Below, in pieces: positions 36,231 to 45,208 of a stretch of 64,000 nucleotides of DNA. Positions within the stretch are counted from its first letter, which is position 1. Each line of letters begins with the position of its first letter. Origin of the DNA: Rhodohalobacter sulfatireducens (GTDB lineage: Bacteria; Bacteroidota; Rhodothermia; Balneolales; Balneolaceae); the NCBI RefSeq assembly GCF_022012475.1, contig NZ_JAKLWS010000022.1, positions 1 through 64,000 of the forward strand, given 5' to 3'. Made by a program: the position numbers and the translations under genes. Under the pieces are notes generated by a model. That model worked only from the letters and a program-made list of their open reading frames with translations, searched no databases and was not told where the DNA came from.

Positions 36231-36644
36231 TTAAGTTTTGGTATGATATGATTCCGGAATCGAAACGTGCGTCTGCACAATCTGCCACTGTCGGTCTATA
36301 TTTTCAAGTACTCCGGTAAACCTTGCGCCCTTCCAGGTTTGAACGGTTGTGTCGGATTTAATTTTTGCATCCAGCAGGTGCGAATACCAGGCTACGCTGC
36401 CAGAGTCAGATATGTGTATAGACAGTTCTCGAATGTTGCTTTTGTAAAATTTGAGGTTTTCGAATTGCTCTTTCGTAGCTTTATTGAGCTCACTCCATCC
36501 TCGCCAGATCTCCTCCGAATCTGTCCCGATGTGCACCACATCCTCCTTTTGAGCGGTTACCTCTTTCATCAGTTCGAAATCCTGAACATCCATAGAGTGA
36601 AAGAATTTTTGAATGGTTTCTTCTATTTTCTCTTTGGGAGACAT
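36231..36644 (-). CDS. SnoaL-like/DUF4440 small protein
   Basis: A 137-residue NTF2-like fold protein. MSPKEKIEETIQKFFHSMDV, VVHIGTDSEEIWRGWSE, SGSVAWYSHLLDAK and GARFTGVLENIDRQWQIVQT are typical of the SnoaL_3/DUF4440 group, which includes small hydrolases, isomerases and proteins without known activity. Co-transcribed with the VOC gene downstream. Confidence 0.87.
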   Translation of the reverse strand: MSPKEKIEETIQKFFHSMDVQDFELMKEVTAQKEDVVHIGTDSEEIWRGWSELNKATKEQFENLKFYKSNIRELSIHISDSGSVAWYSHLLDAKIKSDTTVQTWKGARFTGVLENIDRQWQIVQTHVSIPESYHTKT

Positions 36645-36734
36645 CGAATTATAGATTTTGATTTACGATTCAATTGAAATCATAAAAAGCATGCTCTCAC
36701 AAGTACTCTCAGATCACTAAAAGTTGACTGATTT

Positions 36735-37088
36735 TTATTTATCAGACCAAACTGACAGTTCATTTCCGCTTGGTTCAGTAAAATGGAAGCGGCGACCGCC
36801 CGGGAATGAGAAGATTGGTTTGATGATCCTGCCGCCCGCTTTTCTAATCTTTCTTTCGGATGCTTCAAGATCATCACTGTAAAAAATAATCAAGGTAGCT
36901 CCATTCTCAGTTGAAGATTTTTTGTCTGATTGATAGAATCCGCCTTCAAGCCGTTCTTCGGAAAAAGCGGTGTACTCATCACCATAATCGCTGAAGGTCC
37001 AGTTAAACACCTCTTCAAAAAATTTTTTTGTTGCAGGAATATCAATTGCAGGAAGCTCTATGTAGGTAATCTTTTCTTGATTGTTCAT
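36735..37088 (-). CDS. VOC family protein (small glyoxalase-like)
   Basis: A 117-residue single-domain VOC protein with ITYIELPAIDIPATKKFFEE and FHFTEPSGNELSVWSD, common to the small glyoxalase/bleomycin-resistance-like group. I start at ATG 37088; a GTG at 37097 in frame is less likely. It is separated from the SnoaL-VOC pair by about 90 bases on the same strand. The substrate is unknown. Confidence 0.87.
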   Translation of the reverse strand: MNNQEKITYIELPAIDIPATKKFFEEVFNWTFSDYGDEYTAFSEERLEGGFYQSDKKSSTENGATLIIFYSDDLEASERKIRKAGGRIIKPIFSFPGGRRFHFTEPSGNELSVWSDK

Positions 37089-37106
37089 CGGTTGCACGGT
37101 TCATTG

Positions 37107-37307
37107 TTATGATTTTTCACAGCTGCTCTTTAATACTATAATAATATTCTCGAGGCTTAAATATTGCCGAGATTTTTTGGACGTCTTATGTAAACCCTCC
37201 CGGTAAACCGTCCAGTTTTCGTTATTTGGGAAACCGTGTGCATGTGAATTTGGGGCAGCATCCCATCCTGTGGCTATCATCGCCACTGCAGAAAGAAGCC
37301 CGCCACT
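37107..37307 (-). pseudogene. short coding remnant, family not identified
   Basis: On the minus strand an open stretch reads SGGLLSAVAMIATGWDAAPN and then HAHGFPNNENWTVYREGL before losing protein-like character and ending at 37107. An ATG at 37280 would give a 57-residue product. The composition looks like a genuine fragment of an enzyme, perhaps the C-terminal part, but I cannot name the family. The remainder of the 37098-37505 gap is unassigned. Confidence 0.4.
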
Positions 37308-37505
37308 TCAGAATTGATTGATTGTAAGCCTTCTGTCTTGAGAAATGTGTGCATTGGGGAGGCAGGTATTCTCAGATGCATTCAGTTAATCTTGAACCGG
37401 TTCTCCACATTCTTACTTATCCAATGTTCGTGTGACTTAAATCGTCTTCAAATCACGGTTGCATTACTTTAATATGCTTGTAAGAAGACTATTCCAATTT
37501 TAGGT

Positions 37506-38711
37506 TTACTGATTGGATGAGTACAAATCAGCTACTCTTCTGGTGTTACCCTGTTGGTTGTCCAGGTAACGCCTGGCTTCGAGAAAACGGTTTAAATTAA
37601 ATTCATCAAAATTTTCGGACTGAGGATTCACGCTGCTTATATGAACACGTCCCGAGGAGTGAATGAATTCGTCGTTACCAATCCACATTCCTACATGAAC
37701 AACCCTTCTGGATGAAGAATCGGTAGCCGGTGTTCCAAAGAAAAGAAGGTCTCCGGGGCGGAGATTGTCAAAACCGTCGGAGGTGTCGATCACTTCGCCT
37801 GCATGAACTTGCTGAGATGCATCCCGCGGAATAACCCATCCATTCATAAAGAAAATCGTTTTGGTGAACCCGCTGCAATCCATGCCCTTGGAGGATGTGC
37901 CTCCCCACAGGTAAGGCCGTCCAATCATCTGCTTTGCAGTTTGTACCAGATTATCTTCTGTAGCTTCTACAGAGGCTTTCCATTCATCGAAAGGCCGGGC
38001 ATCAGCCTCAGGAACGTAGGCGATACGTCCATCCGGATATTGAACCTGATAAAAATTATCAACCTTGCCCCGGCTCGCAAGAATACTGCCCCCTACCAAA
38101 TCGGATATTTCAAGAGAAGAGATTGAAGGTTCTTGATACGCAGACCCATTGAGTTGTAGATAAATAATTTTGGGAGAGGAACTCCATCGCTCAAAACTCT
38201 GCTTGTCCATTACTTGGATTCCACCATGATCCACCCAGGAAAGATAATCGTCTGGAGTTTGAATGTAATACCAGTCACCGTCCCTTTTAAGCACTTTTAC
38301 CGGCATTCCGAGTGTAGCTTGCGTAGCCAGTTGTGAGGGATGAGAGGGTTCAGACCGTAAATTGGCAACTGAATTGTTAATAACGCCAAATACTTTACCG
38401 TTCAAATGCTGAGCAGGCAGAACAGAGATACTATCCGTAACATCTATTTGACGGGAAGAAAGTGAGTCTATAAGTGCATTTTTTGCATCAACTGAAGAGG
38501 TTTCTCCCGAAAGCAGCAATCCGCCGTTTCCATCTTTTGCATGAACATCGAAAAGTACGGTTCGACTATCGGGTGCAAATTGAGATTCGATATGGTTTAT
38601 TACTTCCTCAACTGAATCTGCGTTACGATTATTTGAAGGAGAACAACCAGCCAGCAGGAAAAGGGTCAGCAGAAAATAGGATATAGAAAAGTAGCTGCAA
38701 TTTTTACACAT
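37506..38711 (-). CDS. NlpC/P60 endopeptidase lipoprotein with SH3 domains
   Basis: A cell-wall peptidase of about 401 residues. The ATG at 38711 gives a lipoprotein signal with lipobox LAGC; a TTG nine bases upstream is in frame. An N-terminal domain (about 25-90) is followed by one or two bacterial SH3 domains (NSVANLRSEPSHPSQLATQA, then a second near residue 190) and the NlpC/P60 domain (about 265-385). Catalytic Cys lies in GMDCSGFTK and His in VVHVGMWIGND, with a second His in FIHSSGRV. It cleaves peptidoglycan stem peptides, probably gamma-D-Glu to diaminopimelate bonds. Monocistronic. Confidence 0.93.
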   Translation of the reverse strand: MCKNCSYFSISYFLLTLFLLAGCSPSNNRNADSVEEVINHIESQFAPDSRTVLFDVHAKDGNGGLLLSGETSSVDAKNALIDSLSSRQIDVTDSISVLPAQHLNGKVFGVINNSVANLRSEPSHPSQLATQATLGMPVKVLKRDGDWYYIQTPDDYLSWVDHGGIQVMDKQSFERWSSSPKIIYLQLNGSAYQEPSISSLEISDLVGGSILASRGKVDNFYQVQYPDGRIAYVPEADARPFDEWKASVEATEDNLVQTAKQMIGRPYLWGGTSSKGMDCSGFTKTIFFMNGWVIPRDASQQVHAGEVIDTSDGFDNLRPGDLLFFGTPATDSSSRRVVHVGMWIGNDEFIHSSGRVHISSVNPQSENFDEFNLNRFLEARRYLDNQQGNTRRVADLYSSNQ

Positions 38712-38896
38712 GATCAACAAATGGACAAGGATTTATTATCTGAGCGCAGTTTAGTTTGCGCACTTCATTTAAAGCAAAAATAATCTTTAAACATCACTGT
38801 ATGAAATTGATTTCAGGATATAGCAAAGTTTTAAAGTCCTGAAATCAATCAGGTCATACAGATCTAAAAATATAAGATTTGATTTCTAACTGGAAA

Positions 38897-39838
38897 TTAA
38901 TCAGTGGGCAATTGCCAGATATCAACCCGGTTTAAGGCGATATATGGTACAGCGATATGGTTCCTCTGTGTGTCGATGCCAATATCTGCAGGATCGCCGG
39001 GGGTTTGGATGGCTATATGATCGGTTCCGTCGTAAATCACGTGAATGCTGTTATCATTCTGGCTAGCTACAACCATTCGCCCGTTCACGAACTCAATACC
39101 GTCAAAATTGCCGCCACTTTGTGCATTCGCGTACTCTTCGTAGCCGGGATCACCGACTGCCAGTACCGGGAACATTGTGGCTCCTTCCCATGGTGCAAGA
39201 ACAAGATTGTTGTCCGGATCAATGGTGATGCCGTTTGGGGGTGCCGGGAGGTTCTCAACCAAAACAACCGGTGAACCATCTTCAACCCTGTAAACCGTTG
39301 ATTTCCCGGTATCCGTTACATAGAGGTTGCCATCGGCTCCCTGGACAACATCATTCAAAAAACCCGGTTCGTGACTGGTGAAATCGATGAAGCTCAACAG
39401 TTCTCCCGATTCTGTATCAAACCCGTGAACACCCTCTGCATCGGCAGCCCAGAGCGTATCGCCCGTGATGTACATTCCACGCGGACCATGGAGGGGACGA
39501 ATGTCTGAACCCGTGATGAATTGAAGGTCGTCTATTGTACCATCAGATGAGACTTTGGAGATAAATCCGTTGGCATCACCTGCAGCATCGCCGTTAAAAT
39601 TGGATACAAAATAAACATCCTGGGCGGGATCGTACCGAACAGCTTCCGGCCCGGAGAACCCGGTAACGCTAACAACGATATCGGTAGAGTCCTGGACGGA
39701 ATCCCAGGTCAGATCAACCGATTCACTTTGATCCATCGTTTCAGTTTGCTCGGAGGATTCCTGTGAACACGAGACAGCTAAAAAGCCCAAAAATAATGCA
39801 GCTGACAGGAATACAGTAGTTTTATTCAGAAGTTTCAT
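38897..39838 (-). CDS. SMP-30/gluconolactonase-like beta-propeller lipoprotein
   Basis: A 313-residue lipoprotein (lipobox AVSC near 24). The rest is a six-bladed NHL/SMP-30-type beta-propeller: VYFVSNFNGDAAGDANGFIS, GPRGMYITGDTLWAADAEGV, DVVQGADGNLYVTDTGKSTV and APPNGITIDPDNNLVLAPWE. It could bind or hydrolyse lactones, or only bind ligands; catalytic metal residues are not certain. Its position fits the exported sugar-oxidation theme because dehydrogenases produce lactones, but that is inference. Confidence 0.85.
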   Translation of the reverse strand: MKLLNKTTVFLSAALFLGFLAVSCSQESSEQTETMDQSESVDLTWDSVQDSTDIVVSVTGFSGPEAVRYDPAQDVYFVSNFNGDAAGDANGFISKVSSDGTIDDLQFITGSDIRPLHGPRGMYITGDTLWAADAEGVHGFDTESGELLSFIDFTSHEPGFLNDVVQGADGNLYVTDTGKSTVYRVEDGSPVVLVENLPAPPNGITIDPDNNLVLAPWEGATMFPVLAVGDPGYEEYANAQSGGNFDGIEFVNGRMVVASQNDNSIHVIYDGTDHIAIQTPGDPADIGIDTQRNHIAVPYIALNRVDIWQLPTD

Positions 39839-40060
39839 TTTTTATATATGTGAGTTTTGGTTAAGAATTCTTTCCGAAACCGTTGAAAATCACGGTTAAT
39901 CGAATGATCTGTAAAGCCCTAATTGATTGATATATTTACTTTTACTTGCAATATAAGAGATAAGAAAAGAGATGATAAAAACAAAGGGATGTAAACATTC
40001 TTTCAAGCGATAACTATGTGGATTATCTTAGGGTCAAACAGTCAATTAAAACCGAAATAA

Positions 40061-41002
40061 ATGAGTATGAACATTGTATTCCTCGATGCTAAAACCGTAG
40101 GTGACGTACCGAACCTGAAAGATCTGGAGAAATTTGGTGATGTTACGTTTTACCAAACAACATCCCCTGATCAAACAAAAGAGAGAATGAAAGAGGCTGA
40201 TATTGTCATCACCAACAAAGTAGTTTTAAACCGGGAATTGATTGAAGGGGCTGAGAAACTGAAACTCATCTGCGTTGCGGCTACCGGGATGAATAATATT
40301 GATCGGGATACTGCTAAAGAGGCGGAGATTCCGGTGAAGAATGTAGACGGATATTCATCAAACAGTGTAGCTCAAACCACCTTCGCGATGATTCTCCACC
40401 TGGTGCAAAAAATTTCGCAGTATGATCAGTTTGTGAAAGGAGGTGAATATGCTGAGCATGATATATTTACCAATATGGATATCAGTTATTCTGAAATTTA
40501 TGGGAAGCAGTTTGGGATTATCGGGCTGGGAAATATCGGCAGTAAAGTGGCTGCGATTGCGGAAGCGTTTGGAGCGAAGGTGGTTTATTATTCGACTTCC
40601 GGACGAAATTTAGATCAGCCTTACCCACATAAGGACTTGAGTGAATTGTTGAAAACCTCTGATTTTGTTTCCATTCATGCACCGCTGAATGAGAAAACAG
40701 AAGGTTTGATTGGCTATGATGAACTAAAATTGATGAAAGAATCCGCCATTGTGATCAACGCCGGCAGGGGAGGGATTGTAAATGAAGCCGATCTCGCAAA
40801 AGCATTGGATGAAGATCAAATTGGTGGTGCCGGTTTGGATGTGTTTGAAGAGGAGCCGATTAATGCTGATAATCCTCTGCTCTCCATAAAGAACAAGCAT
40901 AAGCTGGTGATGACACCTCACATCGCGTGGGCAAGTATCGAAGCCAGAACGGAACTGATTGAGGGTGTGAAGGTAAATATTGAAGAGTTTTTGAGTGATT
41001 AA
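40061..41002 (+). CDS. D-2-hydroxyacid dehydrogenase (glycerate/lactate type)
   Basis: A 313-residue NAD-dependent cytoplasmic enzyme reducing 2-keto acids to D-2-hydroxy acids. Substrate domain residues 1-100 and 290-313; Rossmann motif GIIGLGNIGSKVAAIAEAFG (about 148-167). Catalytic Arg in NAGRGGIVNE, Glu in LDVFEEEPI and His in MTPHIAWAS are present, so it should be active. Closest in feel to hydroxypyruvate/glycerate dehydrogenases. Its 3' end has been duplicated downstream at 41231-41356. Confidence 0.94.
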   Translation: MSMNIVFLDAKTVGDVPNLKDLEKFGDVTFYQTTSPDQTKERMKEADIVITNKVVLNRELIEGAEKLKLICVAATGMNNIDRDTAKEAEIPVKNVDGYSSNSVAQTTFAMILHLVQKISQYDQFVKGGEYAEHDIFTNMDISYSEIYGKQFGIIGLGNIGSKVAAIAEAFGAKVVYYSTSGRNLDQPYPHKDLSELLKTSDFVSIHAPLNEKTEGLIGYDELKLMKESAIVINAGRGGIVNEADLAKALDEDQIGGAGLDVFEEEPINADNPLLSIKNKHKLVMTPHIAWASIEARTELIEGVKVNIEEFLSD

Positions 41003-41029
41003 ATATTTGCAAGATAGGGCATAAATAAA

Positions 41030-41190
41030 ACCACGGCGGCTCAACGAAATCACAAAGTACACAACGTGGTGACCGTAGTGAAAAAACTTTGTGTTCGTTG
41101 TGGTTTAAACTTTGCGAACCTAGGTTTATTAACCGCGGGGCCGCTGGGGTACGCGGTGAGATGGATTTTGGTTTTTGGATGAACTGCATT
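41030..41190. repeat. extragenic repeat unit A after the D-2-hydroxyacid dehydrogenase
   Basis: An imperfect inverted repeat (ACCAC...AACGAAATCACAAAGT with ACTTTGTGTTCGTT...GTGGT, 41030-41105) is followed by TTAACCGCGGGG...GCGGTGAGATGG and TTTTTGGATGAAC (41127-41185). The second part recurs at 41397-41453 behind the duplicated 3' fragment. These match the style of common Bacteroidota extragenic palindromes. Confidence 0.65.
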
Positions 41191-41230
41191 TGATCTAGTT
41201 GACGAGGAGCATATATATACGAACAAGCTG

Positions 41231-41356
41231 CTGCTCTCCATCAAGAACAAGCATAAGCTGGTGATGACACCTCACATCGCGTGGGCAAGTATCGAAGCCA
41301 GAACGGAACTGATTGAGGGTGTGAAGTCCAATATTGAAGAGTTTTTGGCCGGTTAA
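41231..41356 (+). pseudogene. duplicated 3' end of the D-2-hydroxyacid dehydrogenase gene
   Basis: The bases from 41231 to the TAA at 41354-41356 repeat 40877-41002 almost exactly (IKNKHKLVMTPHIAWASIEA and EGVKSNIEEFLAG versus EGVKVNIEEFLSD). There is no start and no upstream part of the gene, so this is a truncated tandem copy. The handful of differences cluster in the last 25 bases. Confidence 0.9.
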
Positions 41357-41366
41357 TCCAAAAATA

Positions 41367-41455
41367 TCAGCGTTCCTCTGCGCTCACAGCGGTTTTATTT
41401 AACCGCGGGGGACGCTGAGTACCGCAGTGAGTTGGACTTTGGTTTTGGATGAACC
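41367..41455. repeat. extragenic repeat unit B after the duplicated fragment
   Basis: AGCGT...CGGTT-ttattt-AACCG...ACGCT (41370-41415) forms a complete hairpin. The part from TTTAACCGCGGG to TTTTGGATGAACC repeats 41127-41185. The 3' end of the dehydrogenase gene and this trailing repeat were evidently duplicated together. Nothing else is recognised in 41003-41505. Confidence 0.65.
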
Positions 41456-41505
41456 AGGGGGATGTACACCCCTCGCGACTAAAGTCCCACTCCCCTCGAG
41501 GGAGA

Positions 41506-41967
41506 TTACAACCACCGACGAACGGATTGTTTGTACTCAAAAAAATCCTCTCCAAACTTATTTGCCATCACCCGTTCTTCAGGGATGATTTGAAATCGAT
41601 TCATATACAGGACAAAGCCTATCACCGGTAAAATATTTACTGGGTTTGCGAAGTAGAATAGAATTCCGATCAATACGACCAAAAGCCCGAGATACATTGG
41701 ATTCCGAGAGAATCGATAAATTCCGGTATCCACAAAAGAAGAGGCCTTTTCCGGTTTGTGAGGATCTACCGTGGTTCTTTGTTTCCAGAACTCATAAACT
41801 CCAAGAAGTCCGATGAAAACTCCTACTGAGAAAAGTGAGATTCCCAGCCATTTGAGCTGGCTGCTTGAGTAGTTCAGATCGGGAATACTATCAGAAATCC
41901 ACCACATAAGAGCTGCAATGATGATAAACTGGAGAGCAGGCGGAATTTTACATTCCAAAAACTTCAT
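41506..41967 (-). CDS. isoprenylcysteine carboxyl methyltransferase-like membrane protein
   Basis: A 153-residue integral membrane protein with about four spans. The C-terminal half has the signature of the ICMT/PEMT-like family: VDTGIYRFSRNPMYLGLLVV and EERVMANKFGEDFFEYKQSV. Bacterial members methylate unknown isoprenoid or lipid substrates with SAM. Its start overlaps the end of the module 2 small-subunit gene by four bases, so it is part of that operon, an unexpected partner for a sugar dehydrogenase. Confidence 0.9.
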   Translation of the reverse strand: MKFLECKIPPALQFIIIAALMWWISDSIPDLNYSSSQLKWLGISLFSVGVFIGLLGVYEFWKQRTTVDPHKPEKASSFVDTGIYRFSRNPMYLGLLVVLIGILFYFANPVNILPVIGFVLYMNRFQIIPEERVMANKFGEDFFEYKQSVRRWL

Positions 41968-42506
41968 GTAGCCCAGGTTTTGCCACCGAGTTCATCCAGT
42001 GATTCACATCCCCAATATTCACCCGGAATGGGATCGTATTGCAAAACCTGTGTGGCACCGATCTCGGATGTAAAAAATCCCATCATTGTAGTTTGTTTAA
42101 AAAGAAGGAAGAAATCCCGGTTTTCGTCTTGGCTTATAAATTGAGAAACGAATTCAGTCTGCTCCTCAAAACTCAAGTCAGAAAAATCAGACCGGCTCAG
42201 TACTTCAAGTGAGTCAATTATCAAATCTCGTTCATCAGGCGGATAGAATCCGTCAACCATCTGATCAATAAATCGTTCTGTTTTTGCATCTTTTGCACCC
42301 GGAGTTTCGGTAGTAGGAAGGATCACTTCGGCAAGATCAGCCGCTGATTGAAGTTGATCTTTAGTTAGTGTGGATGGTGTCCATTCATTAGACGTTGACG
42401 TATTAGAACAACCGGAGAGAACGGCCGAAATCAATGAACCGCTTAATGTGCAGCCCATGATTGCCGCCGTTCGTTTAATCGCTTCTCTTCTGTTGATTTT
42501 ATCCAT
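41964..42506 (-). CDS. gluconate 2-dehydrogenase subunit 3 family protein (module 2)
   Basis: A 180-residue small subunit. N-terminal NRREAIKRTAAIMGCTLSGS carries the twin arginine and continues to a lipobox-like LSGC, so it may be a TAT-exported lipoprotein anchoring the complex. Family features: LQSAADLAEVILPTTETPGA, FEEQTEFVSQFISQDENRDF, FTSEIGATQVLQYDPIPGEY. It lies 10 bases downstream of its GMC partner, the reverse gene order of modules 1 and 3. Confidence 0.9.
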   Translation of the reverse strand: MDKINRREAIKRTAAIMGCTLSGSLISAVLSGCSNTSTSNEWTPSTLTKDQLQSAADLAEVILPTTETPGAKDAKTERFIDQMVDGFYPPDERDLIIDSLEVLSRSDFSDLSFEEQTEFVSQFISQDENRDFFLLFKQTTMMGFFTSEIGATQVLQYDPIPGEYWGCESLDELGGKTWAT

Positions 42507-42516
42507 ATCAAATATA

Positions 42517-44223
42517 CTATAGGTTACCTTTCTTCAATTCACTCACAGCATAATTACAAGCCCGAGCCGTAAGCGCCATATAGGTCAGTGACGGATTGCC
42601 CCAGCCATTAGATACCATGCATGAACCGTCCGTTACGAAAACATTTGGGATATCGTGAATTTGATTCCACCTGTTGAGCACGGACGTTTTGGGATCGTGT
42701 CCCATTCGGGCCGTTCCCATCTCGTGAATGCTGAGGCCGGGCGGACTTTCTTCATTATAGATTCCAATATCCCTGAATCCGGATGCCTCCAGCATCTCCG
42801 CACTGGATGATTCCATCTCTTTCCTCATTTCAGCTTCATTTTCACCAAATTCCATGTCGATCACTAATTTCGGGAGTCCCCATTGGTCGATGTTTTCATG
42901 GTCTAGATAAGCTCTGTTTTCATGTTTTGGAAGACACTCACCGAAGGCTAAAAAGGTCATTTCCCATGGACCCGGAGTAGACTGACGATCTTTATATTCA
43001 GCTCCAAAATCCAGCGAATCACCTTGCCCAACGCCTTGTCGTCCGGCCCAGCCGTAGGTTGAGAATCCACGGAGATAGTTGTTTCGATTTGTTTTTTCAT
43101 CCAGGTTCTGAAATCGGGGAACCAGTACATCCACCGGTCGTCGCCCTTTATAATAACGGTCTTCAAAACCGTCAAACGTTCCGTAAGCGCCCACCTGGAA
43201 GTGATTGTCCATCAGGTTGTGTCCCAACTCGCCGCTGCTGTTTGCCAGGCCGTCGGGAAACGTATTTTCAACAGAGTTCAGGAGGATACTTGTAGAGCCA
43301 AGCGTGGACGCACACAGGAAAACGATGTCAGCATAATAGTCGATGCTCTCTTTCGTCTCACGATCCACAATTCTCACACCGGATGCTTTTTGATTTTGTT
43401 CATCGTAAAGAATAGTGTGAGCGATGGAATTGGGTCGAAGTGTCATATTCCCGCTTGCTTCAGCTGCCGGAAGGGTAGAAGCGTTACTGCTGAAATAGGC
43501 ACCATATGGACATCCCCGGCGACAAAGATTTCGCGCCATGCATTTCCCGCGTCCGCCATGGGGTTGAGTGATATTTGTTGTCCTGCCAATAGTCAACACG
43601 CGATCATCGAAGTTTTGCACTAACTGATCGCGAACATGTTTCTCTAAACAATTCATCTCCCAGGGTGGCAGGAAATTACCATCCGGAATTTGCCAGAGTC
43701 CATCCTCGTTTCCACTCACTCCGATAAAATCCTCAACATAATCATACCACGGCTCGATATCCTCATATCGAATGGGCCAGTCGATGCCTACACCATCTTG
43801 CTCGTAAACACCCAATTCCAAATTTCCCCGCCGGTAAGACCATCGCCCCCATATGAGAGATCTGCCGCCAACCTGGTAACCCCGTGTCCATAAAAACGGT
43901 TTTTCCTGGATGTAGGGATGCTCGGAATCTTTCACAAAGAAGTGTTTACTATCTTGTTTGACTGCATATGAAGTCTGACTTTGAACAGGGTAAATCTGCG
44001 TCTTTTCTTCATATGTCAGCTCATTTGCATACGGCAGTTCCCAGGGATGCTTCAACATAGTGGGGTAACCTTCGATATGCTCCACCATTCGTCCCCGTTC
44101 GAGAACAAGCGTGTTCAACCCCTTTTCAGAAAGTTCTTTAGCCGCCCATCCGCCGCTGATTCCTGTGCCTACTACAATGGCGTCGAATGTTCTTTGATTT
44201 TTGGATAATAGGTTCAGGTTCAT
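42517..44223 (-). CDS. GMC-type FAD sugar dehydrogenase, large subunit (module 2)
   Basis: A 568-residue paralogue of the 12065-13780 protein. FAD motif IVVGTGISGGWAAKELSEKG and LVLERGRM at the N-terminus; CMARNLCRRGCPYGAYFSSN in the middle with closely spaced cysteines; and ESPPGLSIHEMGTARMGHDP, FVTDGSCMVSNGWGNPSL at the C-terminus with the active-site His and Asn. No own export signal; paired with the small subunit downstream. First gene of a three-gene operon. Confidence 0.92.
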   Translation of the reverse strand: MNLNLLSKNQRTFDAIVVGTGISGGWAAKELSEKGLNTLVLERGRMVEHIEGYPTMLKHPWELPYANELTYEEKTQIYPVQSQTSYAVKQDSKHFFVKDSEHPYIQEKPFLWTRGYQVGGRSLIWGRWSYRRGNLELGVYEQDGVGIDWPIRYEDIEPWYDYVEDFIGVSGNEDGLWQIPDGNFLPPWEMNCLEKHVRDQLVQNFDDRVLTIGRTTNITQPHGGRGKCMARNLCRRGCPYGAYFSSNASTLPAAEASGNMTLRPNSIAHTILYDEQNQKASGVRIVDRETKESIDYYADIVFLCASTLGSTSILLNSVENTFPDGLANSSGELGHNLMDNHFQVGAYGTFDGFEDRYYKGRRPVDVLVPRFQNLDEKTNRNNYLRGFSTYGWAGRQGVGQGDSLDFGAEYKDRQSTPGPWEMTFLAFGECLPKHENRAYLDHENIDQWGLPKLVIDMEFGENEAEMRKEMESSSAEMLEASGFRDIGIYNEESPPGLSIHEMGTARMGHDPKTSVLNRWNQIHDIPNVFVTDGSCMVSNGWGNPSLTYMALTARACNYAVSELKKGNL

Positions 44224-44336
44224 GGCAGCATTATTTGATCATAGATAGAAAACTATTTTCTCATCTAATTTAGCAATGATATGACCAGTTTCAAATCACA
44301 AAAAGTAAAGTAACCCAAAATATTTGTAAAGAGTAC

Positions 44337-44365
44337 TTGACATTTAGGGTGGATAAGAATATCAT
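44337..44365 (+). promoter_or_regulatory. sigma70-like promoter
   Basis: TTGACA (44337-44342), a 17-base spacer and TATCAT (44360-44365) make a near-consensus promoter about 40 bases upstream of the gene starting at 44407. It is one of the best housekeeping-type promoters in the window. Confidence 0.6.
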
Positions 44366-44406
44366 ATGTAAAGCTTACTTAACATAAAGACAAACAACAT
44401 AGACGA

Positions 44407-44829
44407 ATGAAAAATCAAAAAACAAAATCGAGTGATTGGCCGGGCCGCACAAAAGAAACAACGGTAAGTCTGGCAAAGTGGACTATATCATGGGTGATAA
44501 CAGTTGCTATTCCTGCATTTGGGCCTACACTATTTTGGGGGGAGAATACCCTGATAAACCTGTTGGCAATTTTACTGAATATTGGAGTGGGTATCGGCAT
44601 GATTATGGCTAACATTCGGCACTTGGAAACCCTGGATGAGCTCATGAAAAAAATCCACCTGGATGCGATGGGAATTGCTCTTGGGGCAGCCGTGGTAGGA
44701 GGGATTGCTTACTCAATGTTAGACGCAACAAATGTTATTCCTTTTGATGCTGAAATCGGTGGATTGGTTGTTCTAATAAGTCTGACGTACATCGCAACTC
44801 TGTTTATAAATGTGAGGAAGTACAAGTGA
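44407..44829 (+). CDS. small integral membrane protein paired with an XRE regulator
   Basis: A 140-residue protein with four predicted membrane spans (WTISWVITVAIPAFGPTLFW, LINLLAILLNIGVGIGMIMA, AMGIALGAAVVGGIAYSMLD, GGLVVLISLTYIATLFINV). RHLETLDELMKKIHLDAMGI is a cytoplasmic helix between spans 2 and 3. No enzyme motif. Its stop overlaps the GTG start of the XRE gene, a gene pairing seen widely in bacteria, where the small regulator is thought to control the membrane protein's operon. Confidence 0.8.
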   Translation: MKNQKTKSSDWPGRTKETTVSLAKWTISWVITVAIPAFGPTLFWGENTLINLLAILLNIGVGIGMIMANIRHLETLDELMKKIHLDAMGIALGAAVVGGIAYSMLDATNVIPFDAEIGGLVVLISLTYIATLFINVRKYK

Positions 44830-45023
44830 AGAACCGACTAAAAGTACTTAGGGCAGAACGAGATTGGACCCAGGCCGACCTGGCGGAAGCGTTGGAGGTT
44901 TCAAGACAGACGGTAAATGCCATTGAGACGGGAAAATACGACCCCAGTTTACCTTTGGCCTTTAAAATTGCACGGCTTTTTGAGAAGCAGATAGAAGAAA
45001 TTTTTGAAGATGAACAGGAGTAA
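44826..45023 (+). CDS. YozG-like XRE family transcriptional regulator
   Basis: A 65-residue helix-turn-helix protein that is little more than the Cro/C1 domain: LRAERDWTQADLAEALEVSR and QTVNAIETGKYDPSLPLAFK. It starts at GTG inside the end of the membrane protein gene (GTGA overlap), so the two are translated together. It likely autoregulates the pair. Confidence 0.92.
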   Translation: MKNRLKVLRAERDWTQADLAEALEVSRQTVNAIETGKYDPSLPLAFKIARLFEKQIEEIFEDEQE

Positions 45024-45180
45024 AAAGGCAAAAGGCAAAAGGCAAAATGAGATAATGCTTTTGCGTAATCCTAAATCTGATTAGGCATTCACGAACTTTC
45101 CATCATCGGGGAATTCCGAATCAAGGATTCAGCGCATGCAGCTTCAGAATGACCGTTTCACGTCTGCCGTTTGCCTTTTC
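45023..45180. repeat. heptamer repeat with an inverted arm
   Basis: Three tandem copies of AAAAGGC (45023-45043) stand directly after the XRE gene. TTGCCTTTTC (45171-45180), their complement, lies at the far end of the intergenic region, so the two can pair as a long hairpin. This is a known style of variable extragenic element in Bacteroidota; the copy number could be phase-variable but no gene reads through it. Confidence 0.45.
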
Positions 45181-45208
45181 ACAATTCGACTAAAAGGAGA
45201 AAAACACT

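Noticed and set aside
37107-37307. Short intact gene of 57 codons
   Set aside because: Protein-like sequence continues upstream of the ATG, and the last 25 codons lose character, so a remnant is more likely.
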